From: Mesostigma viride
Lineage: Eukaryota; Streptophyta; Mesostigmatophyceae; Mesostigmatales; Mesostigmataceae
Assembly: GCA_009746045.1 (NCBI GenBank)
Contig: RPFO01000165.1
Span: forward strand, 4,054,867 to 4,118,866
DNA: 64,000 nt
Reading direction: 5' to 3'
Below are positions 1 to 13,300 of the stretch, piece after piece (positions within the stretch are counted from its first letter, which is position 1; each line of letters starts with the position of its first letter). The notes under the pieces were generated by a model. That model worked only from the letters and a program-made list of their open reading frames with translations. It was not told the DNA's origin and ran no database searches. The position numbers and the translations under genes are program-made.

Positions 1-1007
1 TTATTTATAGTGATAAGGAAGGGGAGCCGCTGATGCTAGATGAAATAGAGCTTGGTGTTGTGATCGTAATAAGGTTGATTAGGCTTCTACTGTGCGAGTA
101 TTACGGATGCTATGGCCTAGTTGTTGCGGCCGGTACCTTGACGGGGTGCTGAGTACCTTGACGGATTTTTGCGTCTAGGTTCTCCTAAAAGATCTGTGGT
201 TGTGGACGGGTTTGCAACAAGCACTATCTGAAGTGAAACTCGACGGCTAAAAATTATTAGAGGCCATTGCTGAAATCTGGCCGTTGGTAGATAGCCATTG
301 GCTTTGGGCCGTTGGCCTTGAAACACGATAAAAGCTCGCTCATCTAGCCCATGGCGGTCTCTTTTGTTTTCCCACCCGCCCTCCTTGAGTTGCCTGTTTG
401 GGGGTGAGGCTAGACTTTTCGGGCATTAAGTGTTCCCATGGGTAAGGATGGCCAATTGAGGGCCACTTCCCGATGTGCTCTACTTATTGTTTAAATAAAG
501 AGTCTGGTTACCCTGGAGTTCCACGGTTAATAGAAGTTATGATTGTGAACCCATGGTATATGGTGTCCCCGTTTTTTAGCAAGGGCATGGCAGGGTACAG
601 AGAGGGTCAAACATGAATTTGCACAAGCTAATAAACCACTGTATCTATGCCCTCATACACAGGTTGGCATTCCCGCAAGGCGTGCAGAAGAGTCACTTAT
701 AACTCTAAAACTACATTATTTATCTTATATTGTTACTTGTCTGCGATGAAAACCCAGGCCAACATCAAGCGCCTAGATACGTTGTTACCTTCGAAAGAAT
801 AGAGATTCTCAAGAAACAGGTTGACAGATTTAATCTTCTGACATCAGCTAAAACAGTGCATGTTCAGATACCAAATAGCCTTCTACCCAGCCCTCTATGC
901 GCACTTAAGTGGAGTGGGTGGCACCCAGCGAGAGGGCACTAGCAAAAAAGCAAACAACAAGGGACAATCTCATAAGGTCCACCACAAGCATAATTCGAAG
1001 CGCATCC
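1..1007. other. Intergenic or downstream sequence, no gene seen
   Basis: I see no convincing coding frame, RNA gene or long repeat here. The only open frames are short and resemble no known protein. It lies downstream of the PIF1 stop codon, so part of it may be the 3' untranslated region or terminator. Confidence 0.5.
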
Positions 1008-1151
1008 CTTACTTATCACTACCCTACACTTACTTATCACTACCCTACACTTACTTATCACTACCCTACACTTACTTATCACTACCCTACACTTACTTAT
1101 CACTACCCTACACTTACTTATCACTACCGTACACTTACTTATCACTACCCT
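1008..1151. repeat. 21-bp minisatellite, about 7 copies
   Basis: The unit cttacttatcactacccta plus two bases repeats head to tail with almost no divergence (one c-to-g change near 1128). It lies about 200 bp past the PIF1 stop codon on the PIF1 coding strand. The period is a multiple of three, so several frames stay open by accident. Confidence 0.95.
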
Positions 1152-1351
1152 AGTAGGCCGCCAGGTTTGTGGCGCTCACTGCACGTGTGATACGCGCGAC
1201 TATGCACAAAGAGTGCTGGCACTGAGTTTGACTGTGGTAGTAAGCATTTCTTAGGCCAGCCTGGGTCCCCACTACTAGCGTAATGCCTTTGACTATGCAC
1301 GAGTAGCGCTGGTGCCGAGCTTGGCTAGCGCTGTATGCAAATAGGCATTTT

Positions 1352-4300
1352 CTAGGCCTGCGGTTTGTAGACCCACTGCAAGCACCGTACCTGAGGGTGT
1401 GCACGGAGCGCAGTGGCGTTGAGCTTGCCCACCAGCTTGAGGCCTTGCAGCGTCCGTGCGCGGCTCAAGGCCACGTAAGCCTGACCGCACTCAAACACGC
1501 GCTCGAGGGACACCTCCACTCTGCACGTGAACAGAGATGCCAGAACGTGCAACGTTCTCTAATACAACTGATCGGTGACGAGATGCTGGTGGCGTTGCTG
1601 CATGATATGGAGGCACAGAGAGTGCCAGGTGTTTCTATTTTTAGAACAGCGTGGGTCAAGTCGAACAAGGGGGCAGAGGGAGTAAAGGAGAATATGGGAG
1701 GAAAGAGGCGAAGGAATATTCAGCGTTGCACATCTCATAGTTTACCACGGCCGCTCATGCTGATGCCTGATACAACACGCACCAACAGAACAACAAACGG
1801 TGATTAAGACATCCATGACATTATTAGGAATAGTAGTAGCCATAGTAATGCATGCTACTAGAAGAAAGGGTGGACAGCATGCGCAAATGCCGCTGACTCA
1901 TTTGGATACTAGCCCGTCGACTGCAACCAAAGCCCAGGAGCTCACCTGTCCAGGGACATCCCCTGGCTCTTGTGGATGGAGAGCGCCCATGCCAGGTCCA
2001 GCGGCAGCTGGCGGCGCGACGCCACAACGCGGCCTCCCATGGACACGCGCCACGTCTCTCGTTGGATAGTGCACTCCATGCCGCTGGGCTCGAGCAAGGC
2101 AGCCGGAGAAACCGCCGAAAAGTAGCCAGAAAGTAGCCAGAAGGATCCGGAAGGCAGGTGGGAGGCGGCCATGTGGTCATCGCCAGGTCAACTTGGCCAC
2201 CATAATGTTTTCAAACCCAATGGAACATTTATCCAACTCAATCCCCTCAAATGCTATTCGGTTGAGGACCTACAAATGGTAATTAGATAGTAGCAGTATG
2301 AATTATTGCAGTTATTAAATAATTGATGTCAGTTATCTAATAAGCTAGCGCTACTAAACCAGTACCGCTATGCCTGATGGCAACATGTCCGTTGCAAGGC
2401 TTTACTCTCAGAGCCTTAATGCACTCGCTTGTCGTTCTTATGCCCTGCCCAGCTAGTTTATCCCCTGTCATGCACAAAGGCTTATCTGCTGCACCGGTTG
2501 TTCTATTTCTGCTAGCAGCCAAAGCGATATGACTGATATATAAGAGAGAGTGCCTGGTCTAAGTGGCAAACCCCTTCTGGTCTAAGTGGTTAAACCCGCC
2601 AAGGCGTGGCATACCTTCCTGTTGCACCTGTCTCCTTGCAATGAGTAGCGAAGTTACTTGCTACACACCGATGGCTGGCGCATAGCTGGCACACAGATAG
2701 CTGGCATATACTTTTGGGACTGCAGCAGGCGCTTGTTGCCAGTTCGAGCACGTGCTCCTTAAGAAAGCAGCAAGTTTCCCAATGCTGCTTCCTGCGCTCA
2801 CTAGCTGCGGTAGTCCACTTTTCACAGCGTTTGCAAGTCATCCACTTTCGAAATTGCATGGCAACCGCTTTGCCCATCGTTCACGCTGCCTGCGAGGCTA
2901 CTCGTTAAGTAATTCCCAAGCATGCGATACTAGCGAGAACACATGCAAGCGAACCGGGTGAAGTGCCCATGCAGGGTACCTAAAGTTCTAACCCAAGTAT
3001 GCAGGGTTTGCCAAGCGGTTTTATCGATACATTTCATTTCCACATTTAATCAACACATTTTATTGCCATATTCTATGGCAGCATTTTAATGCAGAATTAT
3101 AATTCCACATTCGAATGCCACAATTATATAGCCACAATTATATAGCCACAATTTATTGCCACATTTTGCTACACACATGCGAGCCTACCTGGTGAAGCGC
3201 ACAACAGGCAGCTGGCCGTGCGGCGTGAACTTTGTGACCACCCCGCGCGCGCCGTTCACGAGCTTGTCCGAGACCGAGATGGTCTGCTCAGAATGGTAAG
3301 AATAAATGTAGAATAAATGTCCAGGGGAAAAGACGAGGGAGAGAGGACCAGGTTAGAGGGCCAGATTAGAGCGCGAGCGCGAGCGCGAGAGCGAGAGCGA
3401 GAGCGAGAGCGAGAGCGAGAGCGAGAGCGAGAGCGAGAGCGAGAGCGAGAGCGAGAGCGAGAGCGAGAGCGAGAGCGAGAGCGAGAGCGAGAGCGAGAGC
3501 GAGAGCGAGAGCGAGAGCGAGAGCGAGAGCGAGAGCGAGAGCGAGAGCGAGAGCGAGAGCGAGAGCGAGAGCGAGAGCGAGAGCGAGAGCGAGAGCGAGA
3601 GCGAGAGCGAGAGGAGTTGTAAGACGACAACGATACCCCGATGCACCAGCTGGTCGGAGACTGAGATGACCTGCCCCGGGTATTTACCAGCACAAGGACA
3701 GGAGTTATAAGATGACAACGCTACCAACATTCACCAGCTGGTCGGAGACCGAGATGACCTCCCCCGAGTGGTCAGATTAGAGAACCAGGGTATTTTGACA
3801 AAAGATTAGGGAGGGAGGGGCCAAACTAGACAGCGAGGGTAAAATGTCAATGAAGGTCAGTAGGGATAAAGAGCCAGACTAGAAAGCCCAGGGTAGAATG
3901 ATGAGGTATTTAGGGGGACTGGGGAGAGAACAGACAGAGGGGGAACAGTAACAGACTGGCTATTCGATTCTGGGTTACTGGGAACAGTAACAGACTGGCT
4001 ATTTGATTCTGGGTTACTGGGAACAGTAACAGACTGGCTACTTGATTCTGGGTTACTGGGAACAGTGACAGACTGGCTACTTGATTCTGGGTTACTGGGA
4101 ACAGTAACAGACTGGCTACTTGATTCTGGGTTACTGGGAACAGTAACAGACTGGCTATTTGATTCTGGGTTACTGGGAACAGTGACAGACTGGCTATTTG
4201 ATTCTGGGTTACTGGGAACAGTAACAGACTGGCTACTTGATTCTGGGTTACTGGGAACAGTGACAGACTGGCTATTTGATTCTGGGTTACTGGGAACAGT

Positions 4301-7300
4301 AACAGACTGGCTATTTGATTCTGAGATGGTGTGCACGGGCGTTTGAGGATTAGGGGGGAAGACAATTAGAAGACGAACGAGAGGATGACAGTCCCCACTC
4401 AGCAGGAGGAATCGCGACAAGACGGCGTGGCAGCCCATGCTCCAGCGGAGGGCACGGGACTTGTACTAGGTAATACTCAAAATAGGCCGTGGATATTTTG
4501 TGGAGCATTGGTTTCGGACTCCATGAATGTCAACTATTGCTCTTACTGTTGTCAGTTACTCTTAGCTACTCTCCGCTAACAACTGTTTGCTAACAGGGAG
4601 CATCTCGCATGACAATCAACCGACGATGTACACAAGGCAAGGGATGTGTGGTAACACAGAAAGCTTTAGTCATCTTTAAAGGACAACACTGCATATGAAC
4701 CAAACATGAACATGTGCTCATTAGATGCATGGGTAGTTAAGCCTGGTTTTGTCCAGGGCCACGGTGCAACATGTCCAGCACCCGTGCAACATGTCCAGCA
4801 TAGCAGCATATTCCACCATATTGATGGCTCAAGCAGAGAGTGTTGCGTGCATGCTATCCATTGTACACTGCATTCCCATACGGTAGTCCCAGGACGCTGA
4901 GCGGTTACTTACCTTGACCAGCATGACTTGGGCGCCCAGCTTCAGTTCCAGCTTGGCTCTTGCGGGGCAGCACGCCTGGTCACATGAGTGGAGATGGGCA
5001 ACGGGGGTACCGTGCTGCATGTTACAACGATTTCGTGCAGGAAACAAGATCCCTAATGATCGAACTTTCATGTGCGCATGGCCTCATGCACTGTAGGCAT
5101 GTGCTGTGGTTGGAATTCTTGGAAAACCGACCTGGAATTCAGCTGCTCAGGTGGCAGGGTGGCATGGCAATCTGGCCCAGTCCACGGTGATTTTGTAGTC
5201 ATGGATTACGAGCACGATTGTGGGCTGAGCTCTGCAGAACCCAGAGAGACAAAGCACCGTGACCTTATTTCAACATGACGTGTAGCAGACCTTGGGGCAG
5301 GTAAACGTTCTACGTTCACAGATCTGGACGTAGCCAAGGCATTGAAGGCCTGGGGTGCTTCCCTTGGGGACATTAGCAGTTCCCAGGACAGGGAAAATCA
5401 CAGCCTTTCTCCAAGTCTATTTGTGGTTGCTTTGTCTGCTTGTATAGGCTGATTGTCATTATCCCCAGGCCGCCCGCTGTCCTAGCAGGTTGCTCGCAGA
5501 TATAACCAGGAGAATAAGGAAACATAACTAGGGGAAAACAAGTACAGTAGGCGTAGTGATGTAGGCGTCAAGCATAGAGAAGCATGGGAGCGCAAGGGCG
5601 CATCCCTGAGCATCGAATACCTCCAATATGCTCCCCTGTGGGTGCGTCGGGGCGGCCCCGGCGGCGTAGTCGTCCTCTGCGGTGTACGTTTTCGTCTCAC
5701 CGTCCAGCTCATCGATCATGCGCTTGTTCATGCCGTCCACATCCAGCTGGGAAGGAGGGGCAGCAGGGCAAAGGGCAGAGGAAGCCAGCGGTACAGCATG
5801 AAATGCTGTGAGAGGGGAGGAGTGCGTTGTATAATGACTGTGCTTTTTTAAGGCCGTTCTCACACAGTTGATACGTGGCAGGAGTTCACGGCAGGAGAAG
5901 CGGGAGCAGGAAGATCATGCTTGTACCAAGGAAGACTCTTACCATGGAATGGAGAACTGGCACGGCACGGCACGGCACAGCACGGCACGGATCTCAACCA
6001 TGTGAAAGACGGGAAAGAATTTGGTGGAGCCCTGCTGCGCTACCTGCAGCCTCACGGCTGGTACGTACCGGCGTGGTACCCACTTGCTCGGGAACTGCAT
6101 TGGCAGCGTCTAAGTAAAGGGAAAAAGTGGCATGTATGCCGGAAGAGTAATAAGACTCCCTGACCTTAGAACAAAAAGATTTGAGGGAGTGAGTGGGCCC
6201 GTATGGCTTGACCACGTGCTATCAAATCAAACGCTTCTACGACACTGATTAATGCTAACTAAAGTATGCTTGGCGCAGGTTTTGCACAGCTCGCTAACTA
6301 ACGCTTGGCACAGGCTTGTCATAGCTGCGTGCCTATCAGCTGTGTGTGATCCAACTTTGCCACAGCAGTGCCGTGCATTACTGCTAGCTAGCCATCAAGC
6401 AACTACCTTGGCTACCTTATGGTTACCTCGCTCTTGTCCTTATGTCCACATGTAGCCATCAAGCAACTACCTTGGCTACCTTATGGTTACCTCGCTCTTG
6501 TCCTTATGTCCACATGTAGCCATCAAGCAACTACCTTGGCTACCTTATGGTTACCTCGCTCTTGTCCTTATGTCCACGTGTAGCCATAGCAAGCACCTTT
6601 TCTATGTGCAGCTTTGTGGGCAGGATGCCTTCTTCTGGATGGTCGGTCACCTAACTGCCCCCAGAATTCCTAATAATAGACTAATCCTGGTAGTAGTGGT
6701 ATTAGTAGATAGGTACCTTGTGCGTGTGCAGCTTTGTGGGCAGGATGCCGTCTTCTGGGTGGTCGGTCACCTCGCACCCGGCGTCGGCGCTGTGAAGCAT
6801 CTTGTGGACGCTCTCCACACTGGCCTCGCCCGTGCGGATGGCGTTGAGCAGTTGGATGAACCTGGTCATGACAAGTGGCATATAACCATGATTGTATAGA
6901 TACAGAACATGAGTGATAATTTTGATTAAATTAAAAAATTAAATTATAACATGACTCCGTAGAAGGATGATGTAGCATAATTTTAATAGTGTGTATTAAA
7001 TATAGTTGTACTGATTTAGGCCCAGGTAGTAAGAGCACGAATGCAGGAACAAGGAAATCAAGGAGGAGAGAGGGAGGTCTAATTATGTATTTTTCACCCC
7101 TTTACTCTCCAGCCCCCCAACAAAAAATGTGACTAGCCTAGTCAAGGGCGCAGCCAGACGCGACTAGACTGCACAGCCGAATGGTACCTATTCTTGTTGA
7201 TCAAAGACAGATAGCTCCATGGCTATAGCATTACTGTGAAATTGTGAGCAGGCAGCAACATGCAGGCAGCTACAACGATTCATGATGCTTTATATAATAC

Positions 7301-10300
7301 CATTTTACTGCATGGCACAGCCACTTTAGCGACAACTGCGCAGAAGCATGTATGGATGGGCGGGAGCCGGAGCAGGAGCGGGAGCAAGAGCAGGCCAGCG
7401 ACTGTAGCATGTAAGCATGTCCAACGCCAGCCTGCCTGTAGCCGCGCTTCATCCATCGCTGGCCTTGCTTTGTTTGCATGCATCACCACAAAGCGTCAGA
7501 TATATTGTGCTTGTTGTTTTCGTGAATGTGCCATGCAATCATGACTTATACAATGAATTATGATGAAGGCCGTGGGGAAAAGCAGACCGGCAGCTGCAAC
7601 ATGTCGCCACATATCCTACAATGATGTCTGTCTGCAGACCTGCTCATTGCATTGGTGGCGGTTCCATGCAATTCTACCAATTCGTCATAGAAAGCAGCCG
7701 ACAGGAGCGTGCCAGCGACTACGACGTACCCAACATCAGCCTGCCGGTACACCTGTGTGAGCTGCACGCAGCACTGCTTGGGGAAGAGCGTCCACCAGCA
7801 GTTGGCCTGGAAGCAGAAGCGGCGGCTCTGGGTGCCGTGCATGCTGCTGCCCTGGGAGACAGGTGGCAGCTGGTGGAAGTCGCCTGGGAGTGGTAATGGG
7901 GGCCGTGCGTGGTATTAATGGGGGCCGTAATACAGTAACAGCGGTCGTGGTAGTAATGGGGGCCGTATTACAGTAACAGCGGCCGTGGTAGTAATGGGGG
8001 CGACACAAGAGGGACGGGACGCAGATGGATCGAAGGCAAGCTTTGTCAATGAGTGATTGAGACATTGGTGATGCAGCATTCCTGGGTGACCGTGCACTGC
8101 TGCACCTTCTTTCTTTACGATGTAGGGGCCATCGACCGCTGCTGTGGCGAGCAAGGCGATCAAAGTTGCATTCCTAGCATGCTCAGCTGTGTTGAGATTC
8201 AGCATGCACGTTATGGAATCAGAAAGAGAGCTTGAAGGTAGTCTGAGGAACGCTGTTCGAATGATGGTGGCAGTCGTTGCTGAAGTCATATGGATTGTCT
8301 GATTCCCTACAGAAACTAGAGAATTCGGATAGTGAAGGAGAATGACAAAAACCATCTCGCCACATGGCCTTTTATAGCTGCTCCTGCGTAGTTTGCCCTT
8401 CCCCGCTAGACCAAACGCTTGGTCCTCACTTGGATCTGTGCAGCCCTAGTAGCAGCCTTGCCTGCATTGGTTGTAAGTGGCAGCTAAAAGTTGCCACCGC
8501 GAGGCGAGGGCCAAGTCGGGTCATCGAATCACAACTGCGATCCAAAAAGCATAGCCGTTGACACCTGACCTCACTAGCCTCACCAAGTTTTCATTATGAT
8601 TGCGAATTGCCTGGATTCTAAATCGGTAGTCGGGCTTCCCAGTAGGAACAGTCGGGCACCCACCTGCGAATATGAGCTGGATGCCACCAAACGGCTTGCT
8701 CGAGTTTCGCAGGCTTCGCGCGATGAAATCGAGCTGCCACGGGCAATGCACAGTCATGAGCATACACCAAAGTCCAAACATTGCAACCCGATTAATCGAC
8801 AACTCAGAATATGGGTGCTATTAGTCAGAGACAGGCACTAGACTTGGTTTGGATGATGACAACTCAGAACATGGGTGCTATTAGTTAGAGACTGGCACTA
8901 GAGTTAGTTTGGATGATGACAACTCAGAACATGGGTGCTATTAGTTAGCGACTGGCACTAGAGTTAGTTTGGATGATGACAACTCAGAATATGGGTGCTA
9001 TTAGGTAGAGACTGGCACTAGAGGTAGTTTGGATGGTGACAACTCAGAATAGGGGTGCTATTAGGTAGAGACTGGCACTAGAGGTAGTTTGGATGATGAC
9101 AGCTCAGAGTATGGGTGCTATTAGTTAGAGACTGGCACTAAAGTTAGTTTGGATGATGAGAACTCAGAATATGGGTGCTATTACTTAGAGACTGGCACTA
9201 GAGGTAGTTTGGATGATTGCTAGTCAGTTACTGTTACCAAAACTTAAGATGTGGCCATGCGATCAAGGAATGTAAAGGATTTCGCCCACCCGCCATCCAC
9301 CACAAGCATGAACCCATGAACAAATGTCCGCATTGTGGCTCACATTCTGAACAGATGAATCTATGGATTTTGTGAGTATGGCACGCTTGGCAAGACCGTC
9401 TGTTAGAAACAGCCCAGGACGCTGTCTACTGCGTCATCGCCAAGCCACACGCCTTGTCCAGCAGATCGATCTGATCACCAGGCCAGGAGCAGTCAGCAGG
9501 TCCCACCATGCTTCGCAAGGGCAAGCCCTTCTACCTGCCAGCCATGAATGCTCCCCTTCTACCTGCAAGCTATGACCTGTGGCCTTGCAAGGCAGCCCCT
9601 ATACTTCCATTCGAAGGTCCAGCATGCTACTCACGCCAGCCAGCAGGTTCCAATGCCACACCATGGGCACACTGTCCAACAGGCTTGATGGACTTGTTGT
9701 GAGCAGGTTTGACTACATACCAGGCAAGGTCGGACCAACAGACAGATGCAGGCCTGATCAGCACACCACGCATACTGTCGAACAGGTCCAAGTTACCACA
9801 TGGAGCTGCGAGGACTGCTGCCGTCAACTGCGCCAGGCACGCAGTCCATCTGATCTGTAAAACATGCCTCTGATGCTGTTTACCAGGTCCAGTTGGACAA
9901 CCACCCACTGTTCTGGTCAACAGCCCACTCATGCTCTCTTCCGGTTTCGTAAAAAGCCACAAACGCTGTCTTCCAGCTCATTACGCCATCCTCAGGTTCC
10001 CTACACCACCTAGGCTGTCCGACACAACCCTTAAGCGTCCCCTCATGCTCTCTCTCATGCTAAGCACGAGTCTAATTATCAAGCCACGAGCACATTCTGG
10101 TGTCGAAGTACCTACTCGTGCTTTGCAACACATTGAACCAAAGGCCTTCTCACTGTTAGGTCTGGCTACTAGGCTTGGGGGAGGTCCTATTTATACCCCA
10201 CTCACGCTGTCCAGCAGCTCCGCGTCCACCATCGACACCTCGTCCACGATCAGCGTCCTCACGGCGCGCCACCTGTCCGCCGTGGCCTTCTTGCGCGCCA

Positions 10301-13300
10301 TCTCCAGCAGTTGCTGCGGCGAGCCGTCCGCGCGGCCCACACCTGCCGGGGTTTAAAAGATTTGAAGGAGTTATGGAGGTGTTGTTGGCTAAAAGCGTTT
10401 ATGGTTGTTTTGTTTTAATGCTTCGTAGCAACTGCTGTAGCTATAGGGTGACAAGGTGCAAAACTGCTTTCAGGCATTATATTGGTGACAGGTCCACCAT
10501 TAATTATCAAAAACGTGCCCCAGTCACGGCAGCCACAAGGGCGTAGGGACCCAGGGAACAGGCTGTCACGTGCCGATGTGCCTGTAGGGGCGAAAATGTG
10601 AAAGCAAGGCCTAGCCTTTTGACATCACCAGCGGCAGAGGGGAACCAGTGAAGCTTGCCACGTCATGTCTGCGGGTCAAGACTGAAACAACTTCAGGCTG
10701 TAAGACATCAGTTCCCCTACGGCAAATGTGCATGCTGGAACTTGCTGCTTTCTTGGGTGATCAATGGGATGTATTCAGTGGTGATCAATGGGATGTATTC
10801 AGTGGTGGTCAATGGGATGTATTCAGTGGTGGTCAATGGGATGTATTCAGTGGTGATCAATGGGATGTATTCAGTGGTGGTCAATGGGATGTATTCAGTG
10901 GTGGTCAATGGGATGTATTCAGTGGTGATCGATGGGATGTATTCAGCGGTGATCAATGGGATGTATTCAGTGGTGATCAATGGGATGTATTCAGCACATC
11001 AGATTGTATGTCGCTGGGTTGGAGATGAGACAAAGAATTAAGGCCCCTATTTGACATGTTCGCCTGCGACATACTTGCGAGCGTCTGCACGCGTGTGGAT
11101 GTATCTGCCTGCACCTGGTGAACATGTAAGTTTAATGGTAGATAGTGGTCCGCTAGTGGCTGTGCTCACGCTATGTGGTGAAATTGATCATGACATCAAG
11201 TAACATCCATCCTCTCGTTACCTCCCAAGTTGGCCCCACGCAGCCAGGCCATCGCCTGCCAATAGTTAGGCCTGCACCATGATGCAGAGAGAGTCCTCTG
11301 TGGCCTGCTCGATTGTGGCAGTGAGAGAAGCTAGTGCAAGCTAATCGAGGGCACCCTCCCTCCTCGCCGTGGATAGGGGTCGAAGGTTCCTTTATTGGTA
11401 CCCACGTGATGCTGTCTACGTGCAAATTTATGAATCGGCTTCCGCTGACCCATGCAACCTTGCTGGGAGGCCAAAGCATGTCCCAAAATGCGACTGAGCA
11501 ACATTCCCTGCCAACAACCTGTTGACTATTCCAGCTGCGAACAAGCACAGGAAGTTCTGCTCGCGCCCAGCTCGCCGCACGCGCCAACCACCCCAAGGTG
11601 TAGCAGCAACAACAGCAAAGGGAATAAGCGCCCAGGACTCAGCAACTACGGGCAGACAGGTGCCCTGAGACACTTTTGGCACAGATATTCCTGCCAGTAG
11701 CTCGAGGATGTGGATGTGATCATACCTGCAAAGCGATTCAAAGTGGTCCCGTTCAGACTGCAAGCAGCCAAGCCTGCGGACGGGGAGCCGAGGGGAGGGG
11801 TGTATGGGGAGCAACGTCAGGACAGCAACAAGTGACAGTAGAGGAAGCAAGGTGGCTGAGAGCGTCTTACTACAAGGGAAGAGCAACAAGTGACATCAGT
11901 GGTAGCAAGGTGGCTAAGAATATCTGACGATAAGAGAAGAGCAACAAGTGACATCAGTGGCTGAGAGTATAGGACAAGAAGGAAGATGTTCTCAAGCTCA
12001 AGTGAGATGTTCTCAAGCTGAAGTGAGACACAAAACGTGGGCAGGAAATCAGTGCAAGAGACCAGCTGTAATACTGGAACCGAGTCGCTGATAGATGCAT
12101 GCAGATGTCATTCAACTTATCACAAGCCACGTCATTCCCTCCTCCCCCCCTGTCTACTGCTAAGGAAGCGTAGACATTTGCCCCCTTTGTACCAAGACAT
12201 TTGCCCCGTATGTTTCATTTTTTTTCTTCACAAATAACCGTCTACTTGGGGACCAGCTGGTTGATTGAGGAGGATACCAGGCTGTATGCTACTCCATTCC
12301 AATTCTGTAAGCCCCTCCCATGAACTGCCTGAATCCTCCACCCTGTCATCCTTGCTATGCAGTCGAAGTAGTTTCTCACTTCTGCTTTTCTGAGTTAATA
12401 GTTAGTAACATAGTTTCTGATATCTTAGCTAATACCGCCAGCCGAGGCAACCACTTATCAGGTGGTCGGGAAAAAAAAAAAAATCCAATTTCAAGGTTCA
12501 GCTTGCCATGCCTAGTTTCTTCCATAGTTACTGCAAGCCAGCCCATAGGCCATGGTCCTTGCTGTGCACACCGCATCCGACCTTTGCACGCCGAGGCTGA
12601 TTTCAAGGATGCTGCTGCACAAGCTAGGCGATTCATAGTCCTCCCCCCCCCCGCAAAATAATGCATAATCCTGTGAGCTAGTGCCCATGACCCACAAATT
12701 CCTTTTTTACTAACAGTCCACAAATTCCTATAGTGGTAGTAGTTTATGAATATTCCTATTCAATGGCACTGCCAGAAGTGTGGAAACCGACCCTCCACAA
12801 GAGATCATCCTCCTGATGCATCGCGTTTCACACACTCCCACTTCCCAGGTCACACACTTCCAGGCCGCGCATCGCGTTTCATACACTCCCAGGCCACGCA
12901 TGTACCTGTGGATGCGGTGATGCTGGTGGTTGCGGCCGGCAGCATGGCGATAATCTGCTGCAGGAGGAACGACTTGCCCGTGCCTGCAACACGCCAGTAC
13001 CCATCCAAAGCGAAGTTTGAAGAGATGCAAAGGCTATCTGCCCGGAACTCAGAGTCACAGGATGGGACATGCACTGCCAACCAAGTGCCAGACCGGGAGA
13101 CAGTCACAAGGATCATGGATTGGAAGGGAGTAGGCCTATGACATCATGAATGGAAAAGCTCCTATCAGGATAAGCTTCACTTGATAAGCTCCTATGGGTG
13201 GATAATGTACTGCCAGGGTATGGATGGATAAGCTCCTCTCGGGATATGAAAGCTCCTATCGGCATAGCCTCTTATGGATGGATAAGCGCCAACGTAGTAT

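Noticed and set aside
1008-1151. Telomere-like repeat because units contain CCCTA
   Set aside because: The unit is 21 bp and CCCTA occurs only once per unit; it is not a telomere sequence.
3857-4438. 193-codon minus-strand frame
   Set aside because: Produced by the 39-bp minisatellite in a PIF1 intron, with no homology outside the repeat.
8796-9222. CRISPR-like array
   Set aside because: The 60-bp units are contiguous with no unique spacers and lie in a eukaryotic intron.
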